64,000 nt of DNA from Chromatiales bacterium (ex Bugula neritina AB1) (GTDB lineage: Bacteria; Pseudomonadota; Gammaproteobacteria; Granulosicoccales; Granulosicoccaceae). The notes under the pieces are model-generated. The model saw only the letters and a program-made list of their open reading frames with translations, had not been told where the DNA came from and made no database searches. Below are positions 32,539 through 43,471 of this stretch, one piece after another (the stretch's first letter is position 1; each line of letters begins with the position of its first letter). Position numbers and translations under genes: made by a program. The stretch covers positions 62,001 to 126,000 of the forward strand of contig MDLA01000175.1 in the NCBI GenBank assembly GCA_001730015.1, in the 5' to 3' direction.

Positions 32539-33045
32539 ATGGCAGGACATGACTCTAATACCAGTGCCGACGGTCTTATCGAGAAGCTTGTTGCGGTAAA
32601 TCGTGTGGCAAAAGTAATCAAAGGTGGCCGTCAATTCGGTTTCACCGCACTCACCGTTGTAGGTGATGGTGAAGGTCGCGTGGGCTTTGGTTATGGCAAG
32701 GCGCGTGAGGTGCCGGTCGCAATCCAGAAAGCAATGGAAAAAGCACGGAAAAACATGATTCGTGTCAGTCTTAACGATGGCACATTGCAATATGCACTAA
32801 ATGGTCGGCACGGGGCAGCAAAAGTGTATATGCAGCCGGCTTCTGAAGGTACCGGCATTATCGCCGGCGGTGCGATGCGCGCCGTATTCGAAGCGGTTGG
32901 TGTGCGTAATGTCCTTGCCAAGATTAATGGTTCAAATAACCCCATTAACGTTGTGCGGGCTACAATTGAAGGCCTGACAAACATGCAGTCACCCGAAAGT
33001 GTAGCGGCTAAGCGTGGCAAGTCAGTTGAAGAGTTAGCGAGTTAG
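32539..33045 (+). CDS. rpsE: 30S ribosomal protein S5
   Basis: A 168-residue S5 of the mRNA entry site, with [36 protein letters not shown] (quoted in part) and [18 protein letters not shown]. It affects translational accuracy. The N-terminal double-stranded RNA-binding-like domain is complete. Confidence 0.97.
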   Translation: MAGHDSNTSADGLIEKLVAVNRVAKVIKGGRQFGFTALTVVGDGEGRVGFGYGKAREVPVAIQKAMEKARKNMIRVSLNDGTLQYALNGRHGAAKVYMQPASEGTGIIAGGAMRAVFEAVGVRNVLAKINGSNNPINVVRATIEGLTNMQSPESVAAKRGKSVEELAS

Positions 33046-33047
33046 TT

Positions 33048-33230
33048 ATGTCTGACAAAAAAATCAGGGTGACTATGGTACGAAGTGCCAATGGTCGGCT
33101 AAAAAAGCACCAGGCCTGCGCACGGGGTCTTGGCTTACGCCGTATGCATCAGACTGTCGAAGTAATCGATACGCCTGAGAACCGCGGCATGGTGAATAAG
33201 ATATCGTACATGTTGCGAGTCGAGGACTAG
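33048..33230 (+). CDS. rpmD: 50S ribosomal protein L30
   Basis: A 60-residue L30 beginning [21 protein letters not shown]. The [22 protein letters not shown] core is typical. It lies 2 bases after rpsE and 3 before rplO. Confidence 0.95.
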   Translation: MSDKKIRVTMVRSANGRLKKHQACARGLGLRRMHQTVEVIDTPENRGMVNKISYMLRVED

Positions 33231-33233
33231 TAA

Positions 33234-33665
33234 ATGCATCTTAATGATCTTAAACCGGCAACCGGTAGCAAGACTGCTGCAAAGCGCGTCGGGCGTGGCA
33301 TAGGCTCGGGACTCGGCAAAACCTGTGGTCGCGGTCATAAAGGCCAGCACTCGCGATCAGGCGGTTACCACAAAGTAGGTTTTGAAGGTGGTCAGATGCC
33401 GATCCAGCGAAGGCTGCCTAAATTCGGCTTCAAATCGCGCAAAGGTCGGTTTGTAGCTGAAGTTCGGTTGTCTGAGTTGGCAAAGCTCGATGGCGAAATA
33501 AGCATCGACTCACTTGTTGCTGCCGGTATCGTGCCTGCACAAACAAAAAAGGCGAAAGTCATACTTTCCGGAGAGATTTCCAAGGCTGTAACGCTCAAAG
33601 GTGTTGTTGCAACAGCAGGAGCGGCACGTGCCATAGAGCAGGCCGGTGGATCAGTCGGAGCGTAA
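33234..33665 (+). CDS. rplO: 50S ribosomal protein L15
   Basis: A 143-residue L15 with the N-terminal [13 protein letters not shown] and the Gly/Arg-rich segment [20 protein letters not shown]. It assembles late into the large subunit. It is directly followed by secY. Confidence 0.96.
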   Translation: MHLNDLKPATGSKTAAKRVGRGIGSGLGKTCGRGHKGQHSRSGGYHKVGFEGGQMPIQRRLPKFGFKSRKGRFVAEVRLSELAKLDGEISIDSLVAAGIVPAQTKKAKVILSGEISKAVTLKGVVATAGAARAIEQAGGSVGA

Positions 33666-33668
33666 CGG

Positions 33669-35009
33669 GTGGCTACAGCGGCAGATTCAATAGGCGGGGG
33701 CTTAGGCAAGTCGGTAGAGTTACGGCAGCGTTTGCTGTTTGTACTACTTGCTTTAGTGATTTTCCGGATTGGTGCTCATATCACCATCCCGGGGGTCGAT
33801 CCCAAAGTAATGGCAGCTCTGTTTGAGCAGCAGCGTGGCGGAATACTCGACATGTTCAACATGTTCGGTGGCGGTGCGCTAAGCCGCATGTCATTGTTTG
33901 CGCTCGGTGTCATGCCCTATATTTCTGCGTCTATTATCATGCAGCTGCTTACTCATGTGGTGCCTTCACTGGAACAACTGCGTAAGGAAGGTGAAAGCGG
34001 CAGAAAAGTTATCACCAAGTACACGCGCTATGGAACACTAGTTCTTGCAAGCGTACAGGCGGTCGGTGTGTGTATTGCGCTTCAGTCGCAACAGGCTGGT
34101 GGTGCGGCTCTGGTTTATTTTGGCGGGATGGGGTTTGTTTTAACTGGCGCAGTGACGCTGGTAACTGGAACCATGTTTCTGATGTGGCTGGGTGAACAGG
34201 TTACTGAGCGTGGAATTGGTAACGGGATTTCCATTTTAATTTTTGCGGGCATTGTATCCGGGTTGCCTGCTGCGATCGGTGGGACACTGGAACTGGCCAG
34301 AACCGGTGAATTATCTGCCTTAATTCTGTTGATTCTGGTGCTTTTAACTGTCGCAGTGACTGCCTTTGTAATTTTCGTTGAGCGGGGCCAGAGACGGATA
34401 ACAGTAAACTATGCAAAACGGCAGCAAGGGCGTAAAATGTTTGCCGGTCAGCAGAGTCATTTGCCGCTCAAGCTGAATATGGCCGGGGTTATACCGCCTA
34501 TTTTTGCTTCGAGTATTATTTTGTTTCCGGCAACGTTGGGTGATTTTGCCTCCAGTGCCACACAAATGACCTGGTTGCAAAATATAGTATCTACTTTGCA
34601 GCCGGGACAACCGCTGTATGTGCTACTGTATGCGGCCGCTATAATTTTCTTTTGCTTTTTCTACACATCACTGGTATTCAACGCTCGCGAGACTGCGGAT
34701 AACCTGAAAAAATCAGGTGCGTTCATACCTGGTATTCGGCCTGGGGAACAGACTGCACGTTACATAGATGGTGTTCTTACACGGCTGACTCTGGTCGGTG
34801 CGATGTACATAACGCTGGTGTGTCTGTTACCGGAATTTCTGATTTTATGGTGGAGTGTGCCATTTTATTTTGGTGGTACTTCTCTGCTTATTATCGTTGT
34901 TGTGATAATGGATTTTATTGCCCAGACGCAAGCCCACATGATGGGTGATCAGTACGCCGGCCTGTTGAAAAAAGCCAATCTCAAAGGTCATAGCAAGGGT
35001 AAAAAGTAG
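33669..35009 (+). CDS. secY: Preprotein translocase subunit SecY
   Basis: A 446-residue SecY, the ten-helix channel of the Sec translocon. It starts with GTG 3 bases after rplO. Landmarks are the plug and TM2 region [19 protein letters not shown], the cytoplasmic loop [17 protein letters not shown], and the C-terminal [19 protein letters not shown]. Its partner SecE is encoded at 8246. Confidence 0.97.
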   Translation: MATAADSIGGGLGKSVELRQRLLFVLLALVIFRIGAHITIPGVDPKVMAALFEQQRGGILDMFNMFGGGALSRMSLFALGVMPYISASIIMQLLTHVVPSLEQLRKEGESGRKVITKYTRYGTLVLASVQAVGVCIALQSQQAGGAALVYFGGMGFVLTGAVTLVTGTMFLMWLGEQVTERGIGNGISILIFAGIVSGLPAAIGGTLELARTGELSALILLILVLLTVAVTAFVIFVERGQRRITVNYAKRQQGRKMFAGQQSHLPLKLNMAGVIPPIFASSIILFPATLGDFASSATQMTWLQNIVSTLQPGQPLYVLLYAAAIIFFCFFYTSLVFNARETADNLKKSGAFIPGIRPGEQTARYIDGVLTRLTLVGAMYITLVCLLPEFLILWWSVPFYFGGTSLLIIVVVIMDFIAQTQAHMMGDQYAGLLKKANLKGHSKGKK

Positions 35010-35054
35010 GATTAACTGACCGATTAAATTCACGGTCTGAACAAGGTTAAATCA

Positions 35055-35168
35055 ATGAAAGTTAGAGCATCGGTTAAAAAAATATGTCGTCGATGCAAAG
35101 TCATCAGACGACATGGAGTGATTCGGGTTATTTGTTCTGATCCTCGTCACAAGCAAAAACAAGGTTAG
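35055..35168 (+). CDS. rpmJ: 50S ribosomal protein L36 (zinc form)
   Basis: A 37-residue L36 read directly from the sequence: [19 protein letters not shown] and onward to HKQKQG. The zinc ligands Cys11, Cys14, Cys27 and His32 are all present, so this is the zinc-binding form. It lies 45 bases after secY and 34 before rpsM, its usual place between the spc and alpha operons. Confidence 0.95.
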   Translation: MKVRASVKKICRRCKVIRRHGVIRVICSDPRHKQKQG

Positions 35169-35202
35169 AAGTAATGACAAACATGATTAAGGGTGTCTTG
35201 TA

Positions 35203-35559
35203 ATGGCGCGTATCGCTGGCATTAACATACCTGTAAATAAGCACACCTGGGTAGCGTTGACCTCTATCTACGGTGTGGGTCGAACAACTGCGTATAAGGT
35301 TTGTACTGCAGCAGGTGTTGATCCGAGCACTAAAGTACGGGATCTGGCTGAACCACAAGTGGAAGGTTTACGTAGCGAGATCGCGAAACTGACCGTCGAA
35401 GGTGATCTTCGTCGGGACGTCAGTATGAATATTAAGCGCCTGATGGACCTTGGTAGCTATCGCGGTATTCGTCATCGACGTGGACTGCCGATGCGCGGCC
35501 AGCGCACTCAAACAAACGCTCGTACCCGGAAGGGTCCGCGCCGACCTATAAAAAGATAG
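35203..35559 (+). CDS. rpsM: 30S ribosomal protein S13
   Basis: A 118-residue S13 in the head of the small subunit, contacting P-site tRNA through the C-terminal [19 protein letters not shown] tail. It begins [14 protein letters not shown] and is the first gene of the alpha operon. Confidence 0.97.
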   Translation: MARIAGINIPVNKHTWVALTSIYGVGRTTAYKVCTAAGVDPSTKVRDLAEPQVEGLRSEIAKLTVEGDLRRDVSMNIKRLMDLGSYRGIRHRRGLPMRGQRTQTNARTRKGPRRPIKR

Positions 35560-35571
35560 GAAGAGTCAGAA

Positions 35572-35955
35572 ATGGGTCAGAAAACAACAAAAAAGAAGCC
35601 TAATCGCGTTGTTACAGATGGGATTGCGCATATTCATGCTTCGTTTAATAACACGATAGTGATGATCACCGATCGCCAGGGCAACGCTTTGGCATGGGCG
35701 ACCGCAGGTGGATCCGGATTTCGTGGTTCTCGTAAAAGCACTCCGTTTGCTGCTCAGGTTGCTGCTGAGCGCGCGGGCACTGTAGCACTCGAGTTCGGGA
35801 TGAAAAACCTGGACGTAAAGGTAAAGGGACCAGGACCGGGACGAGACTCTGCTGTGAGATCTCTGAACGCGGTAGGTTTCAAAATTACCAACATCATCGA
35901 TGTTACTCCGATACCACACAACGGATGCCGGCCTCCCAAGCGCCGTCGCGTTTAA
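35572..35955 (+). CDS. rpsK: 30S ribosomal protein S11
   Basis: A 127-residue S11 of the platform. [22 protein letters not shown] and [18 protein letters not shown] are the standard N-terminal core and C-terminus. It lies 12 bases after rpsM. Confidence 0.97.
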   Translation: MGQKTTKKKPNRVVTDGIAHIHASFNNTIVMITDRQGNALAWATAGGSGFRGSRKSTPFAAQVAAERAGTVALEFGMKNLDVKVKGPGPGRDSAVRSLNAVGFKITNIIDVTPIPHNGCRPPKRRRV

Positions 35956-35968
35956 TTAGGAATTTATA

Positions 35969-36589
35969 ATGGCTAGATACATTGGGCCTAAGTGCAAGCT
36001 GAGTCGTCGGGAAGGCACCGATTTATATCTTAAATCCGGTATCCGTCCACTGGATTCAAAATGTAAAATTGAAACACCACCGGGTCAGCAGGGTGCAAAG
36101 CGTGCACGTTTAACGGACTATGCTCTGCAGTTGCGTGAAAAGCAGAAGCTCCGTCGTATGTACGGCGTCCTTGAACGTCAGTTCCGCAATTACTACAAGC
36201 AGGCTGCCCGTATAAAAGGCTCAACCGGCGAGAATCTGCTTTCGCTGCTGGAAGGCCGGCTCGACAACGTGGTTTACCGCATGGGCTTTGGCTCTACACG
36301 GTCGGAAGCACGGCAGCTTGTAGCCCACAAAGCTATCCTGGTTGATGGTCAGGTTGTTAATGTTGCATCCTACCAGGTGAAGCCGAATCAGGTTGTGGGT
36401 ATTCGCGAGAAAGCCAAGAAACAAGCACGTATTACGGACGCCATGCAGCTTGCTAAACAACGCAGTATTCCAGGCTGGATGGATGTAGACGAGAAAAAAA
36501 TGGAGGGTGTTCTAAAATCCCTACCGGACCGCAGTGATTTACCTGCAGAAATCAACGAGTCTCTCGTTGTGGAACTCTACTCTAAGTAA
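35969..36589 (+). CDS. rpsD: 30S ribosomal protein S4
   Basis: A 206-residue S4, primary assembly protein and, in E. coli, autogenous repressor of the alpha operon. [19 protein letters not shown] begins the protein and an S4 RNA-binding domain spans about residues 96-160. It has only two N-terminal cysteines and so lacks the four-Cys zinc site of Bacillus-type S4. Confidence 0.97.
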   Translation: MARYIGPKCKLSRREGTDLYLKSGIRPLDSKCKIETPPGQQGAKRARLTDYALQLREKQKLRRMYGVLERQFRNYYKQAARIKGSTGENLLSLLEGRLDNVVYRMGFGSTRSEARQLVAHKAILVDGQVVNVASYQVKPNQVVGIREKAKKQARITDAMQLAKQRSIPGWMDVDEKKMEGVLKSLPDRSDLPAEINESLVVELYSK

Positions 36590-36596
36590 AGGCAGC

Positions 36597-37610
36597 ATGC
36601 TCATGGGCGCGATGCAAACTGAATTTTTGAAACCTCGTATAGTTGACGTATCGGCAACTAATGAGTGTCATGCGAAGGTGACTCTTGAGCCACTGGAGCG
36701 TGGCTTTGGTCATACACTGGGCAATGCGCTTAGACGTATTCTGCTGTCGTCAATGCCAGGCGCTGCGGTGGTCGAAGCTGAAATTGAAGGTGTACTTCAC
36801 GAATACACCACTATTGAAGGTGTTCAGGAAGATGTACTCGATATACTTCTGAATTTGAAGGAAGTCGCTATTGTCCTGCATGCCAAGGACGAAGCAAACC
36901 TGACACTGAAGAAAAAAGGCCCAGGTGTCGTAACAGCCGGCGATATTACCGTCGATCACGACGTTGAGATTAAAAACCCTGAAAAGGTTATTTGCAATCT
37001 CACAAAAAGTGGCGAGATATCAATTACCATGCGAGCGCGTGGCGGGCGCGGCTATGAACCTGCAACACAGCGTGCTGTTGCTGAGGGTGAAAACCGGCCA
37101 ATAGGTGCGTTGCAGCTTGATGCATCGTTTAGTCCTGTTTCAAAGGTCGCTTACAACGTCGAGAGTGCTCGCGTAGAACAGCGAACTGACCTCGATAAGC
37201 TGATAATTGATCTGGAAACCAACGGTACCATTGATCCGGAAGAAGCTATTCGAAAAGCTGCGACCATTCTTCAGGAGCAGTTGGCGGTTTTTGTTGAGCT
37301 GGAAGCGGAAACAGGTGAAGAGAAAGTTGATGAAACTACCTCGGATATTGATCCGATTCTTCTCAGACCTGTCGATGATCTGGAACTTACTGTGCGGTCA
37401 GCTAACTGTCTTAAGGCCGAAAATATTTACTACATCGGGGATTTGATTCAGCGCACTGAAGTCGAGTTGTTGAAAACACCTAATCTGGGTAAAAAATCTC
37501 TGACTGAAATAAAAGATGTGCTCGCCCAGCAAGCACTGTCACTCGGTATGCGGTTGGAAAACTGGCCACCACCGGAGCTGGCACGCCCGCGCGAAGGCAT
37601 GAAAAAATAG
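36597..37610 (+). CDS. rpoA: DNA-directed RNA polymerase subunit alpha
   Basis: An alpha subunit of about 337 residues. The N-terminal assembly domain has [20 protein letters not shown]; the C-terminal DNA-binding domain has [20 protein letters not shown] and [12 protein letters not shown]. The frame opens inside rpsD, so the start is after 36589: ATG at 36597 (4 bases from AAAGG) or 36603. Two to four extra residues precede the MQTEFLKPR-like core. Confidence 0.96.
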   Translation: MLMGAMQTEFLKPRIVDVSATNECHAKVTLEPLERGFGHTLGNALRRILLSSMPGAAVVEAEIEGVLHEYTTIEGVQEDVLDILLNLKEVAIVLHAKDEANLTLKKKGPGVVTAGDITVDHDVEIKNPEKVICNLTKSGEISITMRARGGRGYEPATQRAVAEGENRPIGALQLDASFSPVSKVAYNVESARVEQRTDLDKLIIDLETNGTIDPEEAIRKAATILQEQLAVFVELEAETGEEKVDETTSDIDPILLRPVDDLELTVRSANCLKAENIYYIGDLIQRTEVELLKTPNLGKKSLTEIKDVLAQQALSLGMRLENWPPPELARPREGMKK

Positions 37611-37658
37611 AAATCTTTTACTACAAAAAGATTGTTTCCAAGATATTAAGGGTATGAG

Positions 37659-38042
37659 ATGCGACACGCTAAAAGTGGTCGAAAACTAAATCGCAACAGC
37701 AGTCACCGAAAAGCCATGTACAAGAATATGGCTACTTCGTTTTTGAACCACGAAGCGATTAAAACGACGTTGCCGAAAGCAAAAGAACTACGACGCGTGG
37801 TAGAGCCACTTATCACGATGGGTGGTGAAGACAGCGTCGCTAATCGTCGCCTGGCCTTCAGCCGTTTGCGTGATAAAGAAGCCGTCGGTAAATTGTTTTC
37901 AGAGCTAGGACCGCGGTTCAAAGATCGTCCCGGTGGTTATACCCGGATTTTGAAATGTGGTTTCCGGGCAGGTGATAAAGCGCCTATGGCAATTATTGAG
38001 CTAGTGGAAAAAACTGAGGCGGAAACCCCTGCTGCAGAGTAA
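37659..38042 (+). CDS. rplQ: 50S ribosomal protein L17
   Basis: A 127-residue L17, the same length as in E. coli, at the large-subunit base. [24 protein letters not shown] starts the protein (quoted in part as family hallmark). It is the last gene of the alpha operon and is followed by a strong terminator. Confidence 0.97.
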   Translation: MRHAKSGRKLNRNSSHRKAMYKNMATSFLNHEAIKTTLPKAKELRRVVEPLITMGGEDSVANRRLAFSRLRDKEAVGKLFSELGPRFKDRPGGYTRILKCGFRAGDKAPMAIIELVEKTEAETPAAE

Positions 38043-38065
38043 GTTACTGCTAGTTGAATGAAATT

Positions 38066-38093
38066 AAAAAAGGCCCCTAACTGGGCCTTTTTT
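38066..38093 (+). terminator. Rho-independent terminator after rplQ
   Basis: AAAAAAGGCCC, loop CTAACT, GGGCCTTTTTT: a perfect 11-bp A/T-flanked stem. It is symmetric, so it can also terminate the SDR gene that converges from the right and ends at 38116. Confidence 0.92.
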
Positions 38094-38115
38094 GTTGGCG
38101 TGGGAATTTATAAAT

Positions 38116-38823
38116 TCAGAATGTAGTCTCAAGACGACTGTTGACCAGAATTTCTGCAACTGAAGCATCATTGGGAAGGGATAACGCATAGGCGATTGTT
38201 CCGGCAATCGCATCAGGGCTTATTTTAAATTCGCCAGGCGGGGTGTTTACCTGTTTAACCATTTCGGTATCTACCAAACCCGGGCATATTGCTGTTGCAC
38301 GTAAACCGCTTGGCCAATTGTGTTGCCGGATAGCATGAGTTAATGACAGCGCGGCAAATTTTGATGCCGAATACCCGAGGTTTGCACTTCCCATAATCCG
38401 TTTTCCGGATAACGACACAACATTGATTACCCGGCCGTGGCCGCATGACTGAAGCTGCGGTAATGCTGCCCTTACCAGTTTTAGCGGCCCTTTGAAATTT
38501 ACATTCCACATATGGTCCATGTCTTGTTCCAGTCCGTTCTCAAGACCTGCTCCTATAATTACACCAGCGTTCAGGACAACAGCGTCAATCCGCCCGTATG
38601 AGGCCAGTGTGTCATTAACCCACTTAGTGCTGGCGTTTGAATCTTCGGCATCCCAGTGGTGACAGCTCGCTTTTCCCGGGAATGTTTCGGATTGCAGTTG
38701 GCCGGGGTCTCTTGCCCCGAGGCTGAGTTGGTAGCCTGCGGCAGATAGTGCGTGCGCCGTGGCAAGTCCAATACCCCGGTTGGCCCCCGAAATCATTACC
38801 ACTCGACCGTCTGGTTTGAGCAT
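38116..38823 (-). CDS. Short-chain dehydrogenase/reductase
   Basis: A 235-residue classical SDR oxidoreductase of unknown substrate. The NAD(P) motif is GANRGIG (13-19), NAG lies at 85-87, and the catalytic residues are Ser137 or Ser139, Tyr151 and Lys155 (YSASK). The start at 38823 was chosen because GGAG lies about 9 bases upstream and it begins just before the Rossmann fold; the longer frame from 38886 adds an unconserved stretch. Both neighbours are housekeeping genes and give no clue to the substrate. Confidence 0.85.
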   Translation of the reverse strand: MLKPDGRVVMISGANRGIGLATAHALSAAGYQLSLGARDPGQLQSETFPGKASCHHWDAEDSNASTKWVNDTLASYGRIDAVVLNAGVIIGAGLENGLEQDMDHMWNVNFKGPLKLVRAALPQLQSCGHGRVINVVSLSGKRIMGSANLGYSASKFAALSLTHAIRQHNWPSGLRATAICPGLVDTEMVKQVNTPPGEFKISPDAIAGTIAYALSLPNDASVAEILVNSRLETTF

Positions 38824-38987
38824 AATTTTTTGTCTCCATAGCCAATGAATCTCTGCAGAGCATACCTTACTCTTGTGAAAAACCATCCTGGGTGTAACTA
38901 TCCAGGTATTTAACAGGCTATCAACTGCTATCGGGTTTTATGGCGATGCAACAGACACCGCTGTGTGATTTTCCACGGGGCTGGTAC

Positions 38988-41891
38988 TCAGGTAGCCTTG
39001 TATTCGGTTTTCTTTTTTACTCTGGCACTCTTTTTCTTTGTTTTACTTGTTGGTTTCTTGCGGCTCTTCGACTTAAGTTGTCGTTTCAGGTACACGCCAG
39101 TGGCCGAAGAGGGGTTGTCGGCAATTTGTTCAGGTGTACCGGTAGCTACAATCTGTCCACCGCCATCACCACCGTCGGGCCCCAGATCTACAATCCAGTC
39201 ACATGCCTTAATAACATCCAGGTTATGCTCAATAACAATTATGGTATTACCGCGATCCCTCAGGCTTTGAAGCACTTTTAGAAGCTGCCCAATGTCGTAG
39301 AAGTGCAGGCCCGTTGTGGGTTCATCGAGAATGTATAGTGTCTGACCTGTATCGCGCTTGGAGAGCTCGCGAGATAGCTTGATCCGTTGCGCTTCCCCAC
39401 CGGAGAGCGTTGTGGCTGATTGCCCTAATGTTATGTAAGACAAGCCAACTTCCTGCAGGGTAATCAGCTTTCTGGCAATTGAGGGTACGGGTTTAAAAAA
39501 CTCGCAGGCCTCATCGACAGTCATGTCCAGTACTTCTGATATGTCTTTACCTTTATACTTTATATCCAGAGTTTCGCGTCCATAGCGTTTGCCAGCGCAA
39601 ACATCGCAGGTCACGTATACGTCAGGCAGAAAATGCATTTCAACCTTGATTAATCCGTCGCCCTGGCAGGCTTCGCAACGCCCGCCTTTGACATTAAAAC
39701 TGAATCTACCCGGCTGATACCCTCTGGATCTTGCCTCCTGCGTAGAGGCGAACAAATCTCTCACCAGCGAAAAAATTCCGACATAGGTAGCTGGATTTGA
39801 GCGAGGTGTTCTTCCAATCGGGGTTTGATCGATATCGACGATGCGATCGATTTGATGCAGCCCTTCAATGGAATCAACGGGCGCTGGTTGCACGTTCGCC
39901 CTGTTTAACACCTGTGCGACATGGCGGTACAGAGTATCGTTGATCAGCGTAGATTTTCCCGAACCGGAAACACCGGTTACGCAGGTAAATAAACCTACGG
40001 GCAGCTCAACACTGACGTTTTGCAGATTATTTCCCCTGGCGCCGTTTATACGAATGAGCGCTTTTTTGTTTAACGGTGTACGGGACGGAATTGGAATTGC
40101 CTTTCGACCCGATAGGTAATCAGCGGTTAGCGAGGTTTCATACTTGAGTAGCTGGGCTGGAGAGCCCTGTGCCACGATCGAGCCTCCGGCATTACCCGCT
40201 CCCGGGCCTATGTCAACGACGTAGTCAGCTGCTCGAATAGCATCTTCATCGTGCTCGACAACCAGTACGGTGTTACCCAGATCGCGCAGGTAGATCAGTG
40301 TTTCAAGTAGCTTGTCGTTGTCGCGCTGATGCAGACCGATTGAAGGTTCATCCAGAACATATAGTACCCCCATGAGCCCGGCCCCTATCTGACTTGCCAG
40401 GCGGATTCGTTGCGATTCACCACCAGACAATGTGCCTGCGCGTCTATCGAGTGACAGGTAATCCAGGCCGACATTCAGCAGGAATTTCAATCGCAGGTTG
40501 ATTTCAAGGATGATTTTTTCGCCAATCTCCAGTTTGTTGCCATCGAGTTCAAGCGAGTCTATTAGTACCTTTGCCTGCGCAATTGTTGAGGCAGAAATCT
40601 CCGGCAGTGAGTGATTGTCAATGAATACATTTCGGGCTGCCGGATTCAGGCGTGAACCCTGACAGGACTCACACGGTCGGCTCGACAAATACTTTGAGAT
40701 TTCGGTGCGTACCGCTGTGGATTCCGTTTCTTTGTAGCGCCTGGCCAGTGTGTTCAGGATTCCTTCAAACTTGTGTTTTCGGGTACGTTTACGGCCTTTG
40801 GCGGTTTTGTGCGTAAATTCGATAGCTTTTCCATTGCTACCATTGAGAATTATGTTCTGGTGGGCTGTAGCCAGCGTATTGAACGGCGCTGTTACATCAA
40901 ATCCGTAGTGCTTTGCCAGTGACTGCATCATTGAAAAATAGAAGCTATTGCGTTTGTCCCAGCCTTTGATTGCACCATCAGCAAGACTTTTTCCAGCGTC
41001 GGCTATGAGCTTTTCGGAATCTATAAATTGATCGGCGCCCAGGCCATCACAGACGTCGCATGCCCCCTGCGGGTTGTTAAACGAAAATAGACGCGGTGTT
41101 AGTTCAGCGACAGTGTGATCGCAGACAGGGCAGGAGTATTTACTTGAGAAAATAAGTTCTTCTACGGTTGTATCGTTGTCCATCGGAGACAAAATCGCCA
41201 GGCCATCTGCAAGCCCCAGAGTGGTTTCAAGGGATTCTGCCAGCCGAAGTCTCAGGTCGCTCTTGATCCGGAATCGATCAACGACCGCTTCGAGTGTGTG
41301 CTTACGGCGTGCATCGAGTTTGATGTTGTCATCGAGTGCATGTACTTCACCGTCTATTCGTACCCGCATATATCCCTGCGAACGCAATTCGGAAAGCAAC
41401 TGGGTATGCTCGCCTTTTCGATCCTGCACAACCGGCGCAAGCAGCATCATTTTACTGCCTTGAGGTAGTGCCAGCGCCTGATCTACCATTTGTGAAATGG
41501 TTTGTGCGCTTAAATCAAGGTTGTGGTCCGGACATCTCGGTGTGCCGATGCGCGCAAACATCAGGCGCAGGTAGTCATTAATTTCTGTAATCGTGCCAAC
41601 CGTTGACCGCGGATTGTGGCTGGTGGATTTCTGCTCGATCGCTATAGCAGGGGAAAGGCCCTCGATGGTATCGACGTCGGGCTTATCCATAACAGAAAGA
41701 AATTGCCGGGCATAGGCAGAAAGAGACTCGACATAACGTCTCTGGCCTTCAGCAAAAATGGTGTCGAAGGCCAGCGATGATTTACCAGACCCTGAAAGCC
41801 CGGTGATGACGATTAGCTTGTCACGAGGTAAGTCTATATCGATATTTTTCAAGTTGTGCGTGCGAGCGCCGCGTATCTTTATTTCACTCAT
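38988..41891 (-). CDS. uvrA: Excinuclease ABC subunit A
   Basis: A 967-residue UvrA, the damage-sensing ATPase of nucleotide excision repair. It has Walker A motifs GLSGSGKS (31-38) and GVSGSGKS in the second half, ABC signatures LSGGESQRI and LSGGEAQRI, and zinc modules CPVCDHTV...CDVC and CEACQGDG...CDVC. The last 30 residues are a Lys/Ser/Thr-rich basic tail beyond the conserved end. The start [16 protein letters not shown] is standard. It is divergent from the MFS gene, as in the Pseudomonas uvrA-MFS-ssb arrangement, but ssb is not present here. Confidence 0.97.
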   Translation of the reverse strand: MSEIKIRGARTHNLKNIDIDLPRDKLIVITGLSGSGKSSLAFDTIFAEGQRRYVESLSAYARQFLSVMDKPDVDTIEGLSPAIAIEQKSTSHNPRSTVGTITEINDYLRLMFARIGTPRCPDHNLDLSAQTISQMVDQALALPQGSKMMLLAPVVQDRKGEHTQLLSELRSQGYMRVRIDGEVHALDDNIKLDARRKHTLEAVVDRFRIKSDLRLRLAESLETTLGLADGLAILSPMDNDTTVEELIFSSKYSCPVCDHTVAELTPRLFSFNNPQGACDVCDGLGADQFIDSEKLIADAGKSLADGAIKGWDKRNSFYFSMMQSLAKHYGFDVTAPFNTLATAHQNIILNGSNGKAIEFTHKTAKGRKRTRKHKFEGILNTLARRYKETESTAVRTEISKYLSSRPCESCQGSRLNPAARNVFIDNHSLPEISASTIAQAKVLIDSLELDGNKLEIGEKIILEINLRLKFLLNVGLDYLSLDRRAGTLSGGESQRIRLASQIGAGLMGVLYVLDEPSIGLHQRDNDKLLETLIYLRDLGNTVLVVEHDEDAIRAADYVVDIGPGAGNAGGSIVAQGSPAQLLKYETSLTADYLSGRKAIPIPSRTPLNKKALIRINGARGNNLQNVSVELPVGLFTCVTGVSGSGKSTLINDTLYRHVAQVLNRANVQPAPVDSIEGLHQIDRIVDIDQTPIGRTPRSNPATYVGIFSLVRDLFASTQEARSRGYQPGRFSFNVKGGRCEACQGDGLIKVEMHFLPDVYVTCDVCAGKRYGRETLDIKYKGKDISEVLDMTVDEACEFFKPVPSIARKLITLQEVGLSYITLGQSATTLSGGEAQRIKLSRELSKRDTGQTLYILDEPTTGLHFYDIGQLLKVLQSLRDRGNTIIVIEHNLDVIKACDWIVDLGPDGGDGGGQIVATGTPEQIADNPSSATGVYLKRQLKSKSRKKPTSKTKKKSARVKKKTEYKAT

Positions 41892-42103
41892 TCAATGCTA
41901 GTCTGCGTTCTGTTCACACCCGGTAAATAGCGGGATTCCTCCGGCATCTGAGACGAGATATTCAGGGCGGTTGTCGTGATACGTTTGTGGGGATTATCCT
42001 GCTACTATACGCCGATAATCCGCACACGACACGCTCGGTATTCTGCCTGCGGCAGAGACTCAGAGGTCGATTTACAACAGCCAGATCTTGGAAAACAATC
42101 TCT

Positions 42104-43471
42104 GTGACCGCTTTCACCCCGATTGAACGCCGCGCCGCCGCGTCTCTCAGTCTTGTCTATGCCACACGAATGATGGGGCTTTTTCTGCTGCTGCCGGTAA
42201 TGAGTATTCTTGGTCAGGATCTCGCCGGGGCAACGCCGCTGTTAATCGGTCTGGCACTCGGTGTCTACGGACTTTGCCAGGCAGTGTTTCAGATACCGTT
42301 CGGGCTTGTTTCAGACCGCATCGGCCGCAAGCCTGTCATTTATTTTGGACTGATGCTTTTTGTGGCCGGCAGTTTGGTTGCCGCAGTTTCGGACTCGATC
42401 TGGGGTGTCATTGCCGGGCGCGCGCTGCAAGGAGCGGGTGCTATTTCCGCCGCGGTCATGGCGCTGGCAGCAGATCTGTCGCGAGAAGATCAGCGCACAA
42501 AGATGATGGCGATAATCGGCGCCTCGATCGGACTGTCTTTCATCGTTTCCATTATGCTGGGACCAGCTCTGATGAGCCATATGGGCCTGGCCGGGATCTT
42601 TCTGCTGATTGCCGCATTGGGTGTATTAGCAGCGTTGCTTGTTCGTTTCGGTGTGCCGGAACCGCGCGCTGGCGGTCAGAACCGTGAGGTATCGGTAATT
42701 GCCAGCGACCTTGGCGCCATATTAAAAAATCGACAGCTGCAAAAGCTTGATATGGGCATATTGCTGCTGCATCTGTTGATCACTGCTACATTTGTTTGTG
42801 TGCCCCTGGGACTGCTTGAGCGTGGCATACCCGCAGGCGATCACTGGCAGGTTTACCTGACAGCCTGCCTCGCATCCTTGTTAATTATGATTCCGCTGAT
42901 TGGATTGAGCGAAAGAGGGCTGGGCATCCGGCGCGTGATGATGATTTCTATCATCGGGCTAGCTGTAGCAGAGTTCAGTATCAGTACCGTCGGTGATCAC
43001 TGGTGGACTATTGTTTTTGCGATTACCCTGTTTTTTGGTTTTCTTAATGTGCTTGAGTCAATGCTGCCCTCGCTGGTCTCTCGAATTGCACCTGTGGGTT
43101 CCCGGGGCAGCGCGATGGGGGTGTACGCTACCAGTCAGTTCAGTGGGGCATTTCTAGGAGGAATTCTCGGCGGCTGGGCCTATGGTGAGCTTGGTTTGGC
43201 TACCGCGCACATTTTGCTGGGCGTGTTAACGTTGTTATGGCTTTGGGTAATAAGAGGCATGCAGGAGCCCCAGCGATCCACTGGCTATCAGTTACCTCTG
43301 GATCAGATTTCACCCGACTCGATCGTTGATACCGCTGCACTGGAAAAGAGTATCCGGAGTGTGAAAGGCGTTGTTGATGTGTCGGTGATGGCTGATGAGG
43401 GAATGGCCTATTTAAAAATCAACCGGAAATTGTTTGACGAACAGGAACTGAAAGCCCATCTGGCAGGTTAG
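42104..43471 (+). CDS. MFS transporter with C-terminal YAM-like domain (YajR type)
   Basis: A roughly 455-residue major-facilitator protein with 12 membrane segments. Motif A appears as GLVSDRIGRKPVI. After TM12 a soluble tail of about 65 residues includes ALEKSIRSVKGVVDVSVMADEG and YLKINRK, resembling the YAM domain of E. coli YajR, which has nearly the same length. The start GTG at 42104 was chosen because the frame upstream to 41987 encodes a non-hydrophobic, unconserved stretch. Substrate is unknown; drug efflux is often assumed for this family but not proven. Confidence 0.85.
   Translation: MTAFTPIERRAAASLSLVYATRMMGLFLLLPVMSILGQDLAGATPLLIGLALGVYGLCQAVFQIPFGLVSDRIGRKPVIYFGLMLFVAGSLVAAVSDSIWGVIAGRALQGAGAISAAVMALAADLSREDQRTKMMAIIGASIGLSFIVSIMLGPALMSHMGLAGIFLLIAALGVLAALLVRFGVPEPRAGGQNREVSVIASDLGAILKNRQLQKLDMGILLLHLLITATFVCVPLGLLERGIPAGDHWQVYLTACLASLLIMIPLIGLSERGLGIRRVMMISIIGLAVAEFSISTVGDHWWTIVFAITLFFGFLNVLESMLPSLVSRIAPVGSRGSAMGVYATSQFSGAFLGGILGGWAYGELGLATAHILLGVLTLLWLWVIRGMQEPQRSTGYQLPLDQISPDSIVDTAALEKSIRSVKGVVDVSVMADEGMAYLKINRKLFDEQELKAHLAG

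Noticed and set aside
41987-42103. Longer N-terminus of the MFS transporter
   Set aside because: The in-frame upstream stretch is Arg/Thr-rich and unlike an MFS start; GTG at 42104 begins shortly before TM1.
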